Below are positions 1 through 14,200 of a stretch of 64,000 bases of DNA, in pieces. The position numbers were made by a program, and so were the translations under genes. The notes beneath the pieces are model-generated. The model was not told the origin of the DNA and did not search any database. It was given only the letters and a program-made list of their open reading frames with translations. Each line of letters begins with the position of its first letter. Within the stretch, counting starts at the first letter, position 1. Origin of the DNA: Nymphaea colorata (Eukaryota > Streptophyta > Magnoliopsida > Nymphaeales > Nymphaeaceae); contig NC_045139.1 of the NCBI RefSeq assembly GCF_008831285.2, positions 17,528,354-17,592,353 on the forward strand, read 5' to 3'.

Positions 1-266
1 TAGACACACTTGAGAACACCAGTCCAAAGGCAAGCTTGATCCTATTATAAAGGCATAAGCCTCTCTTAGTCAGAAATGTGAATGTCCACAGCAATTGAGC
101 ATATAACTCCAACGAAAGCAGGGCAATGAGGAAAAAAATATAAACCGCTAAGCAGCACAGTATGCAAAAGGCATAACCTCCAAAACTACAACTTTCATTA
201 AATTGTACAACTACATAAAATGTACAACTATATAAAGTAAATAGCAAAAAAAATGTTTGAAATAAC

Positions 267-3200
267 CTCAGGTCCATAAGAGGCTTGGGATACATCCACT
301 CATCACCAGTAACCTTCAGCTTGCCCCACATGTACAACTGCCCTCCACCTAAAAGTGCATATTTATCAGCAAATATCAGGGGCAAGAAAAAAAAAATTTG
401 ACTAGTATGTGATGGAATGCATAAGTTTTTTTTTTTTTTGCACTCGCCTTATGATAGAACAGAAAGAAACTTCTTTCATGATGCTATCTAACCAGTATAA
501 ATGTTTCTAGGTCATTACAGGATAGAAGGTTGTGCCCATGCAAATAAAGAAAAACAATAGCAGGCCATTTCTCATACTTGTTGACTTTCTAATCTATTCT
601 TATTATTTTCCTTTTCCTATTCGCTTTAGATGGGCTGCAATATAGGTAGTGTTCTTTCAACAGTAATGTGCATACATATGTAAGTGGTTCAGCAAACCCA
701 AACCCTCAATAGTCAATATAACTCAACCAGCCAAAATTTGTATCTTTGACACCATTCAACTGCATACGTGTGACTTAGCACAAGAAACCATCAATGCACT
801 TGTTACAGAAATAACTACCTTGATAGATAAAATGCATTCTAGCAAGGTTCATGAACGACACACAATAGCTGTCCACAAAATTATGAATTATACTTCAGTG
901 ACGAGCAAAATTAATTTTTAAGAGGTTGATCAGAATTCAGCTACACAAATCAATGCTTACGTCATTTAGTTTGAAGTTTTGAACAGTAAAATTTCTCAGT
1001 CGATTAGAAACTAGTATCTTTCACATAGACCATTTTGAGGCCAACTGCAGTTCAACTTCATAAAAGCAAGGAGATCACAAGCATAAAGGATTTGCTTGGG
1101 ATCGAGTACTGAACCAACAAAGCCAGGCCAGGCCAGGTTCGACCTTGTTTTGCCCTAGATTTGATGGATTCAATAAAAAAGGGAAACAACCTTGAAATGA
1201 GAAAAGGTCTCAAATAAATAGCATATACAGAAAATAGATATTGTTTGACAGAAGTAACCATGCAGAAAACCCAGGCATTTCAACACTCTATATTAACAAA
1301 AATATGTCATCATCCTTTACCTTATACATCAAGTTCAACTTGACAAGTTCTGGCAACACGTCAAACATGAACAACAAAAGACATTTGAACACATGGAACA
1401 CGATAGTGCCATTAAATTGCTTGCACCTAGAAACCTTTATAGTCAATCAACCTAAATCAGCATAACAACTCAATTGAAATGTCATGGCATATGAATCAGC
1501 AATTCAGCACAAAGTAGCACATTATGAATAATTGTATGAGATCAGTAGTGTCTGTCCCATGGAAAGCATAACAAAAATATACAAGCAACAGATAAAGAGC
1601 AAAATAGAAACACTGAAACATAAAATGGAATATGAAACAAACTGAGAAACATGCTACAGATTCAAATGTTGGCAAAATATGCATTGTAAAAGCATACCAG
1701 CAGTACATGCAGAATTAGCAGCACCAGCTGAAACAACAGCATTGGGAGGTAGTACATTCTGTCTTTGAAAAGTTTCAACAAGGCGAGGAATCCATTCATC
1801 CTTCGGCTCCCTGTGTCCCAACCTGCAAACAAGAAGAAAGTTGAAGGGAAAAAATGAACGAGCAAAGAGGAAAGTAGCAAGAGAAGTTTGAGGGCGAAAC
1901 TGCCAGACGAAAAAACTACTACTTATGAATGGTGAAAAATTTTGAAAAACCGCAATTTAAGACATACCTTCCATATCCACCGAATCCCCACCTGCGACAG
2001 GAAAATACCACATTAAGAAAATCGGATGAGGAATGAAAAACATTAAATTGGTGATAGCAAACAGGTCTGACTCAAGACAGTTCCAAATCTACGAAAATTG
2101 GCTTAACCAGATTCAATTAATTGTTTCAAATTTGAATTCAGGTAGTATTAAATATTTAAATCTCAACTCCTTCTCTGTCTAAAATGCGCCCAAATCCAAT
2201 TATGCATTACCCTGACTTGAAGTCATTGCACAAAGTACATAAAAGAACTAACGCCAAGACATTACATTTACAACATAAAATAATAAGCAATACTAGTATT
2301 TTTTTGTGTATAAGGACACTGAAGATGCTACACCTCCTACTTAAATTTAAGGAAGCATCCTTTTCACATGATCACTGTCATTGGAATCAAATATAGTCCT
2401 TAACCAAATCCGATTCAAATCCAAGTGGATAAAAACCAAAATCTGCTCCCAATTTATAGTTGAACCTACAATTGCCAGAGTGGAAAGAGAAAACAAAACT
2501 AGTACAGGATCAAAACCTAGAAGCAGTCATCTCAACATCTTGAATGATCCAGGATGCAGAAAACAACTAGAAATCAACATGGAGAACAGTTCAAGAAGTG
2601 AGGTTAAAATGCTAGATTATGTAAAATAGTGAAGAATTGATATAATAAGAGAACCTTTTAAAGTTTTAACCAACGAAGGGCAAAATTTCAGAAATGATAT
2701 CCCAGACCAATTTAAAGTAAAATGACATGACAACTGGGTAACTGGGATTTCCAAAGATTAGGAACTGGTTTCAAGTTTAGCAATTAATATTCTTGATGAA
2801 TTTCAGTTCTTGCCACCTGGAAACTTGGATTATGTATGATGTGGCCTATTTAAGGAAGCTGCATCCAATCCTAGAAACTGTTTCATTCTTCTTTCACTTT
2901 TGATACTAAAAATGTTGCATCCACACTCACATACCCATGCAGCATTAGACACAGATACAAATATGTGCATAGGATCCATTTTTATAGGAAAGTGGATTTC
3001 ATAGGATTTACTTCTATTGGACCAAATTTTAGGCCATTGAAAAAATAATAGATGGACTTTTTTATGGACTTATACCATCAGCTGTGTGCATTGTTGATTA
3101 TTTAGTAGAAAACAAGTACTAGACTTGCCAGCCTTTTTATGCAAATCTATTGCTTTTTAAAAGGTGAAAAATCAGGGTTCTTTTTCCGATGCATCTTTTG

Positions 3201-6200
3201 GGGGATTATGCACATGCACCCTTCATTTCTTCAAAAAATGAGTGCCAACAAAGGCACTCCCCAGTGGCAACTACATAACATAGTGAAAGTTTGTACTTAG
3301 TCTTAAGTGATTTCAGTAATCACGGTCAGATATGCAATTGGCTTACCAAGCCCATTAGCCCAACATATTGAGTTTGAATCAGTTGGATATATGACAAAAA
3401 CTTGAAAGATTGACATCCCCAAATTGGGTGCTTTTTTTGTTAGTTTATCTAGCATAGACAGCCATTAAAACAAGAATTAACAACTTAACGTGATGGCTGA
3501 GAAAAACAAGAAAAAACGTGTTCAGCAAAGAAATGCAGTTTGGGAAGATAAGCTCCATCTTTACACCAAAAAAGAAGAACTAATAACAAGAAAAAAAAAG
3601 GTTGCAAGACAACCAAGCAATAATAGAATCCAAATAGAACCTAACCCATGATAAGTCAGGCAAAGCCACATGAATGTCAGACACCACAAACATTTTCAAC
3701 AAATCAATGTCAACACAAGAATTTCCAAGAAGTTGCACAAAACTGTATTCCATAAAATGGAAAAAGAAAAGATACAGGCAAGAAGTACTTACGTGTAAAC
3801 ACAGCCATTTGAATCAACTGCAACTGCATAGACACCAAGCAGTACCATCACAACAGTTAGCAAAGGGCACCAAGGAAAAACAGAAAAGGACAAAAAGATG
3901 CCCTACTGACCATCAGGACTAGAAACAATGGTGTACCAAAAATAAATACGCGAAATAGATAAGGTCAAGCAAAAAGACCACATTTTATTGCTAAATAGCA
4001 ACCTGTGTGATTTGTCCCACATGCAACTTTTACAATGGTTTTCTGAGCAAGTGAAGCTATAGCTCGTGGACGAGGCTGTGGTTCATAAGCAAGTCTAACT
4101 GATGCATCCTTCAAATTGTACTGCAAACAAGTGTGACGTTTGCTGCAGACTATTCAGTCAAGTCATGGAAAGACATATTCAAGAATTGAAGCACATGTTT
4201 CACACACCTCATTGTCAGTCCCATGGCCAAGCTGTCCATACTGAGGAAGGCCAGCAGTTCTACAAATAAATAAGAATTCCACGTCAGAAACAAGAGGAAC
4301 AATTTGGAAATGAATCTGGAACTTTGCATCATATGAATATCATTCAGCAGCTAAATAATACACTAACAAATTAGCAAGTCAGGATGTCAGATCAGCAAAC
4401 CATACAGTATGGTTGATCCTTGAATTGAAGAAAGCCACACTGTGAAGTCAGCCCCACAAACAGCATTTGTCACTTGAGAAGCAAGACAGCGAACAGGAGA
4501 CGTCTCAATTTCTGGGAATAAATCAAGACATAAAAAGTGTCAATTTCACAACAAAACAGATGAACCAAAAACAGAAGAGTATATAGACAATTATCTCATA
4601 AAAAGAATAATCATTTCAACTCTGAACAACCATTGAAATCAGAAAACATGAACACTACTCCCAGCCTTACCATTCATTTACATAAATATGAATTAGGATC
4701 TTTAAATAAGCAAAATCACCTTCTTCAAATATTAAAGATAAAAAAAACGCATGATAACATCATTAAGCAAAAGAAGAGGCTCTATATGGTACTATTCCTC
4801 AGACACAGAAAATACAACAATCATTTTAAGGGGAAAATGGATGGGACATTCGAAATAATGTCCACAAAAAGTCTGTTGAACGTTTGAAATGCAGAATCTA
4901 AGAGTAGAAACTACTTCACGAACATTTTAGAAGGTATAATGTCAGCATAGCATTAGAACAAAATAAAGTTAGAAACAGAAGGAAATGCTAATCCAAGAAG
5001 CAACAAGCACACACATAAAGAAAGTAGAAAAAATATAGATATATAGCCATGAAATGGGAGAAAAGGAGGAAACAGGACCACCACATAGGGTGTATAACCA
5101 AATATCACACTGGACAGGAAAGAAAGTTGATATCAGTAGGAAGAATACATATGGAAAACCAAATCTTACAGACATTGATGATCTGGGTAGCTAAAAATGA
5201 CATTCTAAACTAAAGGACATGCCTCATTACATTTTATGTCTCATTACATTTTACTGGGAAAGAAAAATGAGCAACCACAGATAGACACTAAAATACATAA
5301 GATTAGTCTTGTAAAAACCAGATAAAAATAATAGGGCAAAGATTGAAACAAAAAAATGGAAAAGAAAAAAGGGCAGTGCAAGAATAGGAATGGAGGAACA
5401 CATAACAGTAACAAGTTACATAGTGAACATGTGACAGTGATTAGGCAAGTTCCAGGTTGTGTTTTCCAGCTTTCCAGATAAAAAACACATTACATAACAA
5501 TCATGCGACAGTGATGACGCAATTATTATGCAACATTTTACTTCCAATGGTTCATTTTCAAGCAAAATAATAACATAAAACAACACTTCTCATGGTTCTC
5601 CATAACATGTACGGAAGGCTGGAAGGAAAACTTGTTGCAGTAAATGATGTAATCTTGTGTATCGGTGAAAAAATGCAATAAGTGGGAGCAATATTTCGGA
5701 TTTAACTAACCATTTTTTGTGGAACCTGACCCTAATTGCCCATGCTTATTCCAACCAAAAGAAAATGAATCGCCATGTTCAGTGACCACCACAGTATGGT
5801 TCCTCCCAGCACCAGCTTTAATAATTTTATATCTGCATCAACAACAATCTCATCAAACTATCTTCAGGTATTAGTGGAAAAATAAGAAGTTAAATTAAGT
5901 TCAGTATAAAAGCAGCCTGGAATATTTAAGATTGACAAAAGGTGCCCACATAGGCATACATCAACATGAATTTGAAACCACTTCAACACCGATGAAGATA
6001 TCCTACATTTGTACTCTTCAACTTCTATTCAGAATGTTGAATATCAGAAACAAAAAAAAACCATAAAAACCATGCTTGTCTGCTGACTCTGGTCTATAAT
6101 TTACGCAAACTTAGTTATTACATATAAAAGAAATCTAATTTTAGAAAAAACATAACTTTATTAGGATAATGCAATCAAAGAAACCAAACACCAACCTGCT

Positions 6201-8408
6201 GAATATCCAAGTCCTGACTACTGCAAACATGAAACATCTTGACTACTCTTTCTAACCATTTGTTCATTAAATGCTAAAGAGAGTATTCAATCAAGAAAGA
6301 GATAGGCAGAGGAGAACAGTAAATGGAGAAATACTGATATCCAAGCAAAGATGTGCCATATTTGCAGTAACAGGATCCAATTTCCTTCTAACTCAACATC
6401 CCATCAGTTCAGAAAATTTCCTCCTAGTACTGCCTTAAGGTGGAAAACAGTCTACCATATCAACCCAAAAATTACTTAAAAACTTTAGACAATACATCAG
6501 CAGGATAGACCACATGAAGGAGTGTAAATAACTTACTTAGAAAGTTCAGATACTACAGTGGGCCTATCACGCTGAATGAGATCCCCATGCCCCAACTGTC
6601 CCTTCTGCAAAGCAAAGACTTTAAGGATTCTAGAGAAACCAATAAATAAAATACAGTAGTGGATGTACCTCATTCCTGCCCCATGTGTAACAACGTCCAT
6701 GGACATCCAAAGCAACACAGTGACAGGAAGCTGAAAAGCAAAAACAAGAAAACATAGGAAGACAATCAGACAACTTATTGTTTAGGTACCACAAAGTGAC
6801 ATGATCAATAGTCCAACAAGTGATGGCACGTCAGAGACATAGATAGATAAGTAGATGCATAGAGAAAGGGAGATACTGGTTTCACAATCTACATGCAGAT
6901 CAAAGGCATAGTCTACTCAAACCGTAACCAGCAACCAATATCCACTACAGATATTCAAAGCACATTGTTAATTTAGGGGTGATTTTTCTGCTCTGATTGG
7001 AAAAAGGGTCAACCACATTTTGAAAAGCATTCTGAATCTCTGATAATCTAAATTTGAGAAGCAAAAGTAAATCTTCTAGACCAAATACGTCACCATTCAT
7101 TTACTAAAACTAGTGTGTTGGCCTAAAGCGTTTCAACCAAAAGAATTCTTTTTCAACATCAAGCTTTACAGTGATAATTTCCATGAATTTTTAGATCACT
7201 ATAGAAGTAAATCGACCAATAAAAAGGGTGTTATATATAACATCTTTCTGAAAATTGAGTTATATAGAGTACATCTGCAAGCTCACATGAAATAATACAG
7301 TACAAGTATGAGATGTGACTATGTAAACCATGCATTCTTAAAACCAGGGACAGAAACAGAAACCTTTTTAGTCACTATTTAATTGACAACATCTAAGCAT
7401 TTAATGAGGTATTATAATTAATAAGATTAGCCATAAGGTATCGTGTTCACTGCTATCTTGGATGTCCCGTCCAGTACCCTAGGCCGATATATGTATTTTC
7501 AAGTCGTTAGTAAAGCTTAGACCTGCTCGATTCAAACGTGGAAATGTACTCTATTGGGGAGAAGCACCTATTGTATTTTGGAAACATTTTTCATGTTTAC
7601 ATGTGCTGGAGAATGGAAAATCACAGCCTACATCAGGCTTAATTCTGGACTGCGTTTTCCCATCAAGAAGGATTAGATGGAAAAGAACATCTCTTAAATG
7701 GCATCTAAATGTTTCAATGAACCAAAACAACACCGTACGAAATCGTTTCCTTATAAAGACACGAGTGCATGGTCGTGGACGTGCCTCTGTGTGTATGTTT
7801 GTTGGTGGGTGGGGTGCGGAGGGTCAATGAGTGTATGGTGCTTTTCTTTTTTTTGTTGAATTTATATGTGGATTTACATTTATTTTATTCATTTGTTTAC
7901 ATACTTATCTATTTATGTTTACACATACATACACAGAGAAATGGGGTATATGTGTGTTTATAAAAGTAAATAGATAAATATATAACCAAATAAATGTGTA
8001 TTTAATTAATATAAATATATATCTGTTTTATAAATGTAAATAGGTTAAGATGTAACAAAATAAATGTGTATTTATATAAATATAAATAGACATATACATA
8101 ACCATATGTCTGTGTAGCTCTCTCTCTCTCTCTCATCCACATTTCGTCCAACGTTCTTCTATCAGCAGTACGAAGATGAAGGCAGCGATGGTAGCAACTC
8201 AAAACGGGGAAGACTCACCGCATCCGGACGCAACGAAGCAAATGTTGACCCCGAGCAACGGCCTGAGCCTCGTTGGCGACACCAGGTTCGCGGAGCTGGT
8301 GGCGTCCTTCTTCCGGCCCATCGCGTCCCAATTCGTACCCCCGCAGAAGAGGAGCTCCCCGCTCTTGACCACCTCCACCTCCCGCTGCTTCGCCTCCTCC
8401 TCCGCCAT
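267..8408 (-). CDS. RCC1-repeat (beta-propeller) family protein, At3g02300-like; 3' end outside window
   Basis: Eleven coding exons on the minus strand, in transcript order: 8408-8219, 6730-6669, 6604-6537, 5832-5711, 4511-4406, 4259-4208, 4120-4003, 3823-3793, 1991-1968, 1822-1698, 348-267. They join in phase to 326 codons plus 2 nt. The final exon ends at a GT donor, so more exons lie beyond the left edge. The start is the only ATG in the first exon that opens into the conserved N-terminus (MAEEEAKQREVEVVKSGELL, then CGGTNWDAMGRK). RCC1-type blade motifs follow: residues 78-91 (YTWGRNEKGQLGHG), 131-141 (FGWNKHGQLGS), then YGQLGHG, TWGFGGYGRLGH and LYMWGK. Length and order fit the Arabidopsis At3g02300 group (about 470 residues), so roughly two thirds is present. 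RCC1 propellers are binding platforms; a precise role for this subgroup is not known to me. It differs from the photoreceptor UVR8 at the N-terminus and should not be called UVR8. Confidence 0.9.
1992..3792 (-). other. Long intron before the 24-nt micro-exon of the RCC1-like gene
   Basis: A 1.8 kb A-rich (T-rich on the transcribed sense strand) intron separates the 31-nt exon 3793-3823 from the 24-nt exon 1968-1991. Donor and acceptor match GT-AG. Nothing coding was recognised inside it. Confidence 0.7.
6731..8218 (-). other. First intron of the RCC1-like gene, with AT-rich and CT microsatellite sequence
   Basis: A 1.49 kb intron between coding exons 1 and 2. Its first few hundred bases on the sense strand (7850-8145 here) are AT-rich with imperfect TATATA stretches and a (CT)n run near 8118-8134. 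The donor reads GCG|GTGAGT. No coding sequence was recognised. Confidence 0.7.
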
Positions 8409-11278
8409 TTCGAGCCTATCCGACTGCTATCGCCGGAAAACCGCCGGCCGGCCGGTGATCAGACCCTAGACCTAAAAATCTGTCGAAGAAAACGAAAACC
8501 CTCTTCCCCTCTTTTTCTTCCCCTTGCTCCCACTATTTCCGAGGGGCGGCAGGTCCTTTCCCCCAAAACGAAGACAAAATAAAGGGGGAAAGGAAATCGG
8601 CAACAAAAGGGAGAATAGTAAATGAGGAAGCAACGGATTTAGGGATTCGCCTTTTCTTCATTTTTTCCCCTTCGTTGCTTCACCTTTTTTGGAGCGAGCG
8701 GCGTAATTAAGTTCCCCCTGAATTTTCTTTTCTTTTCGTTTCTTTCTTTTTTTAGGGCAACACAAACGACCTCACCTCAAAAAGAAAACAATTGGAGTTG
8801 GTGTTCCCGCGGTTCAGAGGGCGAAAAATTAAAATCGAGTGATTTGACCGGAATGCCCCTCGTCCTTTGCGCGCGAGGGTCGGGCTTGCATGGATTTTCA
8901 GGTCCGCACTCTCCCAGGTAACCAGATCTTCCTTTCTTTTCCCCCGGATCCAGATCCAGATCCAGTTAAAACTTATTCGTCAATACTCCTTTGTTAGCTA
9001 GATCTTATTGTCTCTAAGTTGGTACTTTTAATCTTGTTTGGCCACATAAATGTGATGTATGAAAAAGTATGTGTTTTCAAATCAATACATTTATGGTGCT
9101 TAGCGACCACTTGTTTTAAATGTTATAAAATCCTGCATACATGTCAGATTGCAACTGCTCAATTATTTATTCTTGTACCTCATAACGAGCTGCTGAATCA
9201 TCGGACCACATGGTGTCAGGTGCCTTGATTCATAATCGAAACATGAACAGGATTCGGATCCAATATAGACCCATTGTGGCATGACAGACTTCTATTTCAA
9301 CTTTGTGCTGTGGTGACGGATCTGGGCAAGGGAAGAGGTTTGGAAGACTTTATTTGACTCCCCAAAGGGTATAACGACAATCTACTTCAGTGTTTCGGTC
9401 CACATAAAGGTTCAAGTGCAAGCCAATCCAAATCCATAACTTCCGCCGGCATCTCCGTGACAGACTTTAAAGTATCCGTTCACTATGCCATTTCAAGACG
9501 AACATTAGAAACTAAAGTCCCGGGTTTAGATCTGAGAACCGAAGAGATCCGATCCATTTGCACCAACCGTAGAGTTCGCCATGTGGCGCCGAGCAGTACT
9601 ATTCGCAAGAAAATACGACGCGAGGTTATTTTTGTAACTCTACGCGACACATGAATTCAAAGCCATAAGGGCCGTTGGATGGAGGCGGGATGGTTCTGCA
9701 TCGACGGCCACCCGTCGTCGGTGTTTGAATCGTGTTGCCGGATCCCGCCAACCACGCGGGCCGCACCTCGCTTTGGGTCCGTAACGGTGCGCTCTTTAAC
9801 CGTCCCCCCGTTTGGTCTTGTGGGTCCCACTTAAGGGTGGGGTCAGCTTCACGAAGACGACGATTGGTGCCCTGTCAGTTTCCCGGACTCCACGGATATG
9901 GACCACTACGAGTCAACGCCCGTTTCCTCAGGTGCTTGACTTAGGGAACTTGAGGAGGAAGAATCCAAAAGAACGGGTCGGCAACCATCTGGGTCTAATC
10001 ATATGGATTTAGATAGGTCCGAATCCAAGTCCACATGGCCCTGGACCCGGCTCAACTACGACGCTACAAGGACAAGGCCAAGCAAAATCGCGTGGAGTAA
10101 AGTAGGAGGGCTTGATCCAGGATCATCGTTATCAACGGGTTTTCAGAGAAACCTCTTTATCATTTGCCGTCACCTATGATAAATTCCAGTTCTGAGTTAG
10201 AATCCGTTCCATTTTGATTTCTGACCCGATCAACAATTAGCAATTTGGGTTTTGGCTAAGATTGGGCCTAACTATGCTCTAAAGTCTTAACTTTGGATTT
10301 TGTAACCACAGGCCTGCTTACCGAGTATGAATGTTGCTAATCAAACGCTACATCGTTTACAAACCTAGCAAACCATTTTGATCTGTTGAAAACCCAACCA
10401 AACTGAATTTTAAGCAGCAGGTCGAAATCTCAGACTGGGTTTTAATTGGATATGGCTTCAGACAATTCAAATGCAGATCAAACTGCATGTTCCCATACAA
10501 ACACCAGATCCAAATCCGACAAAAAAAATTCGAATGTAAAAAAAAGACGTGTAAAGAAAAAAGAATAGATATGTAAGAACCATCAATTCCAACGCTTGGA
10601 TTTCTGTGACAAAATATAGGTCCCATTCCAAGCCACCAAATCAAAAGGCTGCATTGTAAAACCAAGAATTTCTTTTACATATTAATGCCCACTAAATAAC
10701 AAGAAAATTTTCAGTTGCGTGAATGCCTCCCATCACAAAGCACAGATAAAAAACAGGAAGCTACTCGAACATAAGATAACTCAGTGTAAGATATCACTAA
10801 TATCAATATGTTAGAAATGTTAACTACAAAAACATCTTCGCCTCATGCCCTGATTGACATTCTTGCTTGTACAATGTGTTATGGCTGTGCTTTTATAATG
10901 CATAAGACATACTGCAAGTACAGGCAGTTCACAAAAAGAAAGCAATGAAATGTAATCCATTATGAAGACACTAAATTGACAGGAGGAACCGAACCTTGGA
11001 GGCATAAGGGTTTGGCCTTGGAGGTTTCATGCTGAAGGCGGTTTCCCCCAAGTAAACATTTAAAAAAAAAAATGACAGGAGAAACCGACTCTATGTGGTG
11101 CTTCTATGCCTACTTGACACTCCAAGACAATTGTGGATGTATACTCAGCCCTGTAATGTTCTCTTCTGCCAAATTGCTGAATTTACATGAACAGAAATGC
11201 CATTAGAATGAAACCTTTGGACAAGAAATTACTACAAGTTGCGTTGCTTACATTCATAATATCTGCTACAGGTTGTGA
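8409..11278. other. RCC1-like 5' leader, intergenic DNA and DUS3 3' UTR
   Basis: About 2.9 kb without a supported coding exon. Bases just above 8408 are the 5' leader and promoter of the minus-strand RCC1-like gene. The segment 9650-10020 is comparatively GC-rich and open in several frames, but no family was recognised. A short GATCCA-type tandem run sits near 8946-8964. The stretch next to 11279 should be the 3' UTR of the DUS3-like gene; its polyadenylation site was not determined. Confidence 0.6.
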
Positions 11279-14200
11279 TCAACCATTTTCAGCTTTGTCA
11301 TAGGCATTTGATTTGTGTTTAGGTGTGAAACTAAAGCCACTAGGTACAGGCCCCAGAAGCATTTCCGAAATGCGAATCTGCAGCCAAAGAAGGTGCACAG
11401 TCAGGCACAGAAATACGGATCAAATGCATAAACTAATGCTCCAAACTAGGAGTTCAAAGTTTGTATTGCTAAAGCAATTTACTACAGATCAAGCTCGTGA
11501 GTTGACTGACTTTGACCAAGCAGTCAACAAGATTTACTTGATTAAGCCTTTTATACGTTGATAGGCTGACACAACCGCTGAGATCAAGTGGTGGCAAATA
11601 CATGGGTGCAAGTCAAATCACAAATCAACCAACAGATAAGGAGGTATTCGAGAAATGAAAGCAACAGTCTAGAATAAAACCAATAGTGAATTTCTACCCA
11701 ATCTGCCGCAGAATCAGATGACAAGAGTGTCTCAAGATCATCGCGCCCAAAATAGCTAGGTGGCCGCCAATTTAGTTTCTGAGGTACAACATCCAAGAGT
11801 GCAACTGGTATGTATCTGTAAGTATAACTAAGCCACTCTAACAAAAAATATCTGGTTGTCTCCACACCTGCCAAAAGATAAAAAAGGTCGAACATCACCA
11901 AACTATTCAAATTGCACCCAGTCAGTAAGAATACTTTTTGACAAGGTAATGGAACAATGCACATCAAAGAATGCTATTAAAACAGCACTATCAAGTTTCT
12001 CCGGCATTTACATGCCTTACATGCATCATGCAAGTTAGACAATTTGGATCTGAGGAGCATAATCAAGATAATAAGATCTCTTTACATTCTCAAGTTTGCA
12101 CAACTATTACTGGACCATTGAAGATGCACTCTAGCCAGCCTAGGGAGGGCTTTGAAAAGAAATTGCAAACAAGCACATAAACTAAGATAGTGATTTGATT
12201 CATATCACAGGCATTGGACCAGGTTAATCACACTGCCAACCATGTGCCATAACCAATCACTCCGGATGTATCTACATAGAATTCCAAATATGCCACACCA
12301 TCTTCCAGCCAACGAGGACATGTAAAAGCTTAACGGAAATCAAACAAGTAGTCGTTTTCATGTTCATCAAATTCAAACAAAGGAACATTAAAGGGAAAGT
12401 ACTAAAGCATACCTTTGGAATCGGAACCCCAATGCTCAAGCCCAAAATGTACAAAATCTTTTAGAATATTAAACCGTTCACCTGAACTGATATCCCAATG
12501 TCTCTGCTCTTTAATTTCTGTGAATATCCAAGGCTACATGCAATAAAAGTTTGCTAATCAGAAATAAGGATCTAAGAAACCTAATGCAACCAACTACACA
12601 ATACACATGAAAAAAATATACATTGATTAAATAACACTCAAACTATTTGTTTCTTTATGAAATTAAAGGGTACAACAAATAGCAATCATAGCATGCGTGA
12701 AGAAATAACCTTAATTAGTGCCCCTCGTGCAATCATGCAAGCTGAAAGCTTTCGACAATCCAAAAGGTGCTTATTCCAATCAGTGTATGAGAAAACGTCC
12801 CCATTTCCTAGGACCTGCAAATGGTCTGATGTTTTTTCTGCACATTTATAGATATAATCCCAATCAGCAAGTTTGCTGTACCGTTGCTGTCGTGACCTGC
12901 CATGTATTGTCACTGCACTGGCCCCCCAGCGACTAAGGTCTGCAACCAAAGAATCAATTCGGTTCCTCCCTTCAAAATAGCCTGTTCGCACCTAAAGAAC
13001 AAGAAAAATCAGTAATATGTTCATAGATACTGGAGAAAATAAGCATAGCAGCAGAATAGTACAGAAAAACCTCTGAACAAGTAGGTAGTTATTATGTCCA
13101 ACCTAAACACCACCCCATGTGATAACTAAGGTTGTTAAAAAGTTTAAATGCACAAAACATGATTATCTGAACTCTTATGAGCCCACATCAATGACAACAC
13201 AATGGTGGTTGCTTCACCTAGGCTCCAAGATCAATACCTTAGAGGAAAAAGTCTCCCCACAGCTAGTAAAACAAACACAATTACTCACTTTTGATGTTGT
13301 TACTCACTAGTGACTTTTGAACTTATTTAAACATTAAGACAAAACTGAAAACTAAAGGAACCATACCTTGATTGTTATGGGTTTATCCAGTGTCTTCGAG
13401 GCTGCTTCTATAATATTCTTCATCCTCATGGGCTTTGTAAGAAGCACAGATCCAGCTCCTTTACTAACCACAATATCAATTGGACACCCCATATTTATGT
13501 CAATGAAATCAACAGAGCATTCACGATCAATAAGTTCAACAGTTCTTGCAACAGTATCTGGGTAAGCACCACAAATCTGTACTCCGAACAGGTTCTCAGA
13601 TGAATGCCGCCTCATTAATGCCCATTCAGAGGCTTGCCCCTGTCATATTTAATTGTTTTCAACTATCATTCAGTGGTTAATCCACAACTCGAGTGAAATG
13701 TTCTTAGCAACTGTAGAAGCATGAATCACTAACGGCAGAAACACCAAGGCATGCACAGAGATGCTGAAAAAAAAAAAGAAACCCTCTTTATGTATATAAA
13801 AATCATCATACAGCAAAAGAATGCAGAAATACCAGCTACGAAAACAAAGCAGCACAAAGAGACAGCTAGCACTTCATTGTTATGACTCTTTTCATTTGAT
13901 TTACATAAATACAACATGGCATAGCTATCAAAAGAAGATCTTCAATGGCATTTCTTCAATTCATCATACTTTGCACATTGATATGCATGGAGGTGCAACC
14001 CAGAAAGGAGATAATGTCTTGAGAAATGCAACTTTAAGGTTAAAGATATCAGATAGAACAGTTCTGCAGTAGTTCTAAACCTCTGTTTGCATACAACATT
14101 CAACAATGTCATGGCAATCATTGCCATTTTACAATGAACAATGTTAAAAAATTAATGACATAGGAAACCTTTCTATGGGTCCAAGAAAAGAGACAAAATG

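Noticed and set aside
267..8408. UVR8 photoreceptor as the identity of the RCC1-repeat gene
   Set aside because: The N-terminus and blade sequences match the At3g02300 type instead; the UVR8 tryptophan-rich region was not seen. The C-terminal part is outside the window, so only the family call is made.
9650..10012. Open frames in a GC-richer intergenic patch near 9.7-10.0 kb
   Set aside because: Short overlapping frames without conserved motifs or splice support; composition alone explains them.
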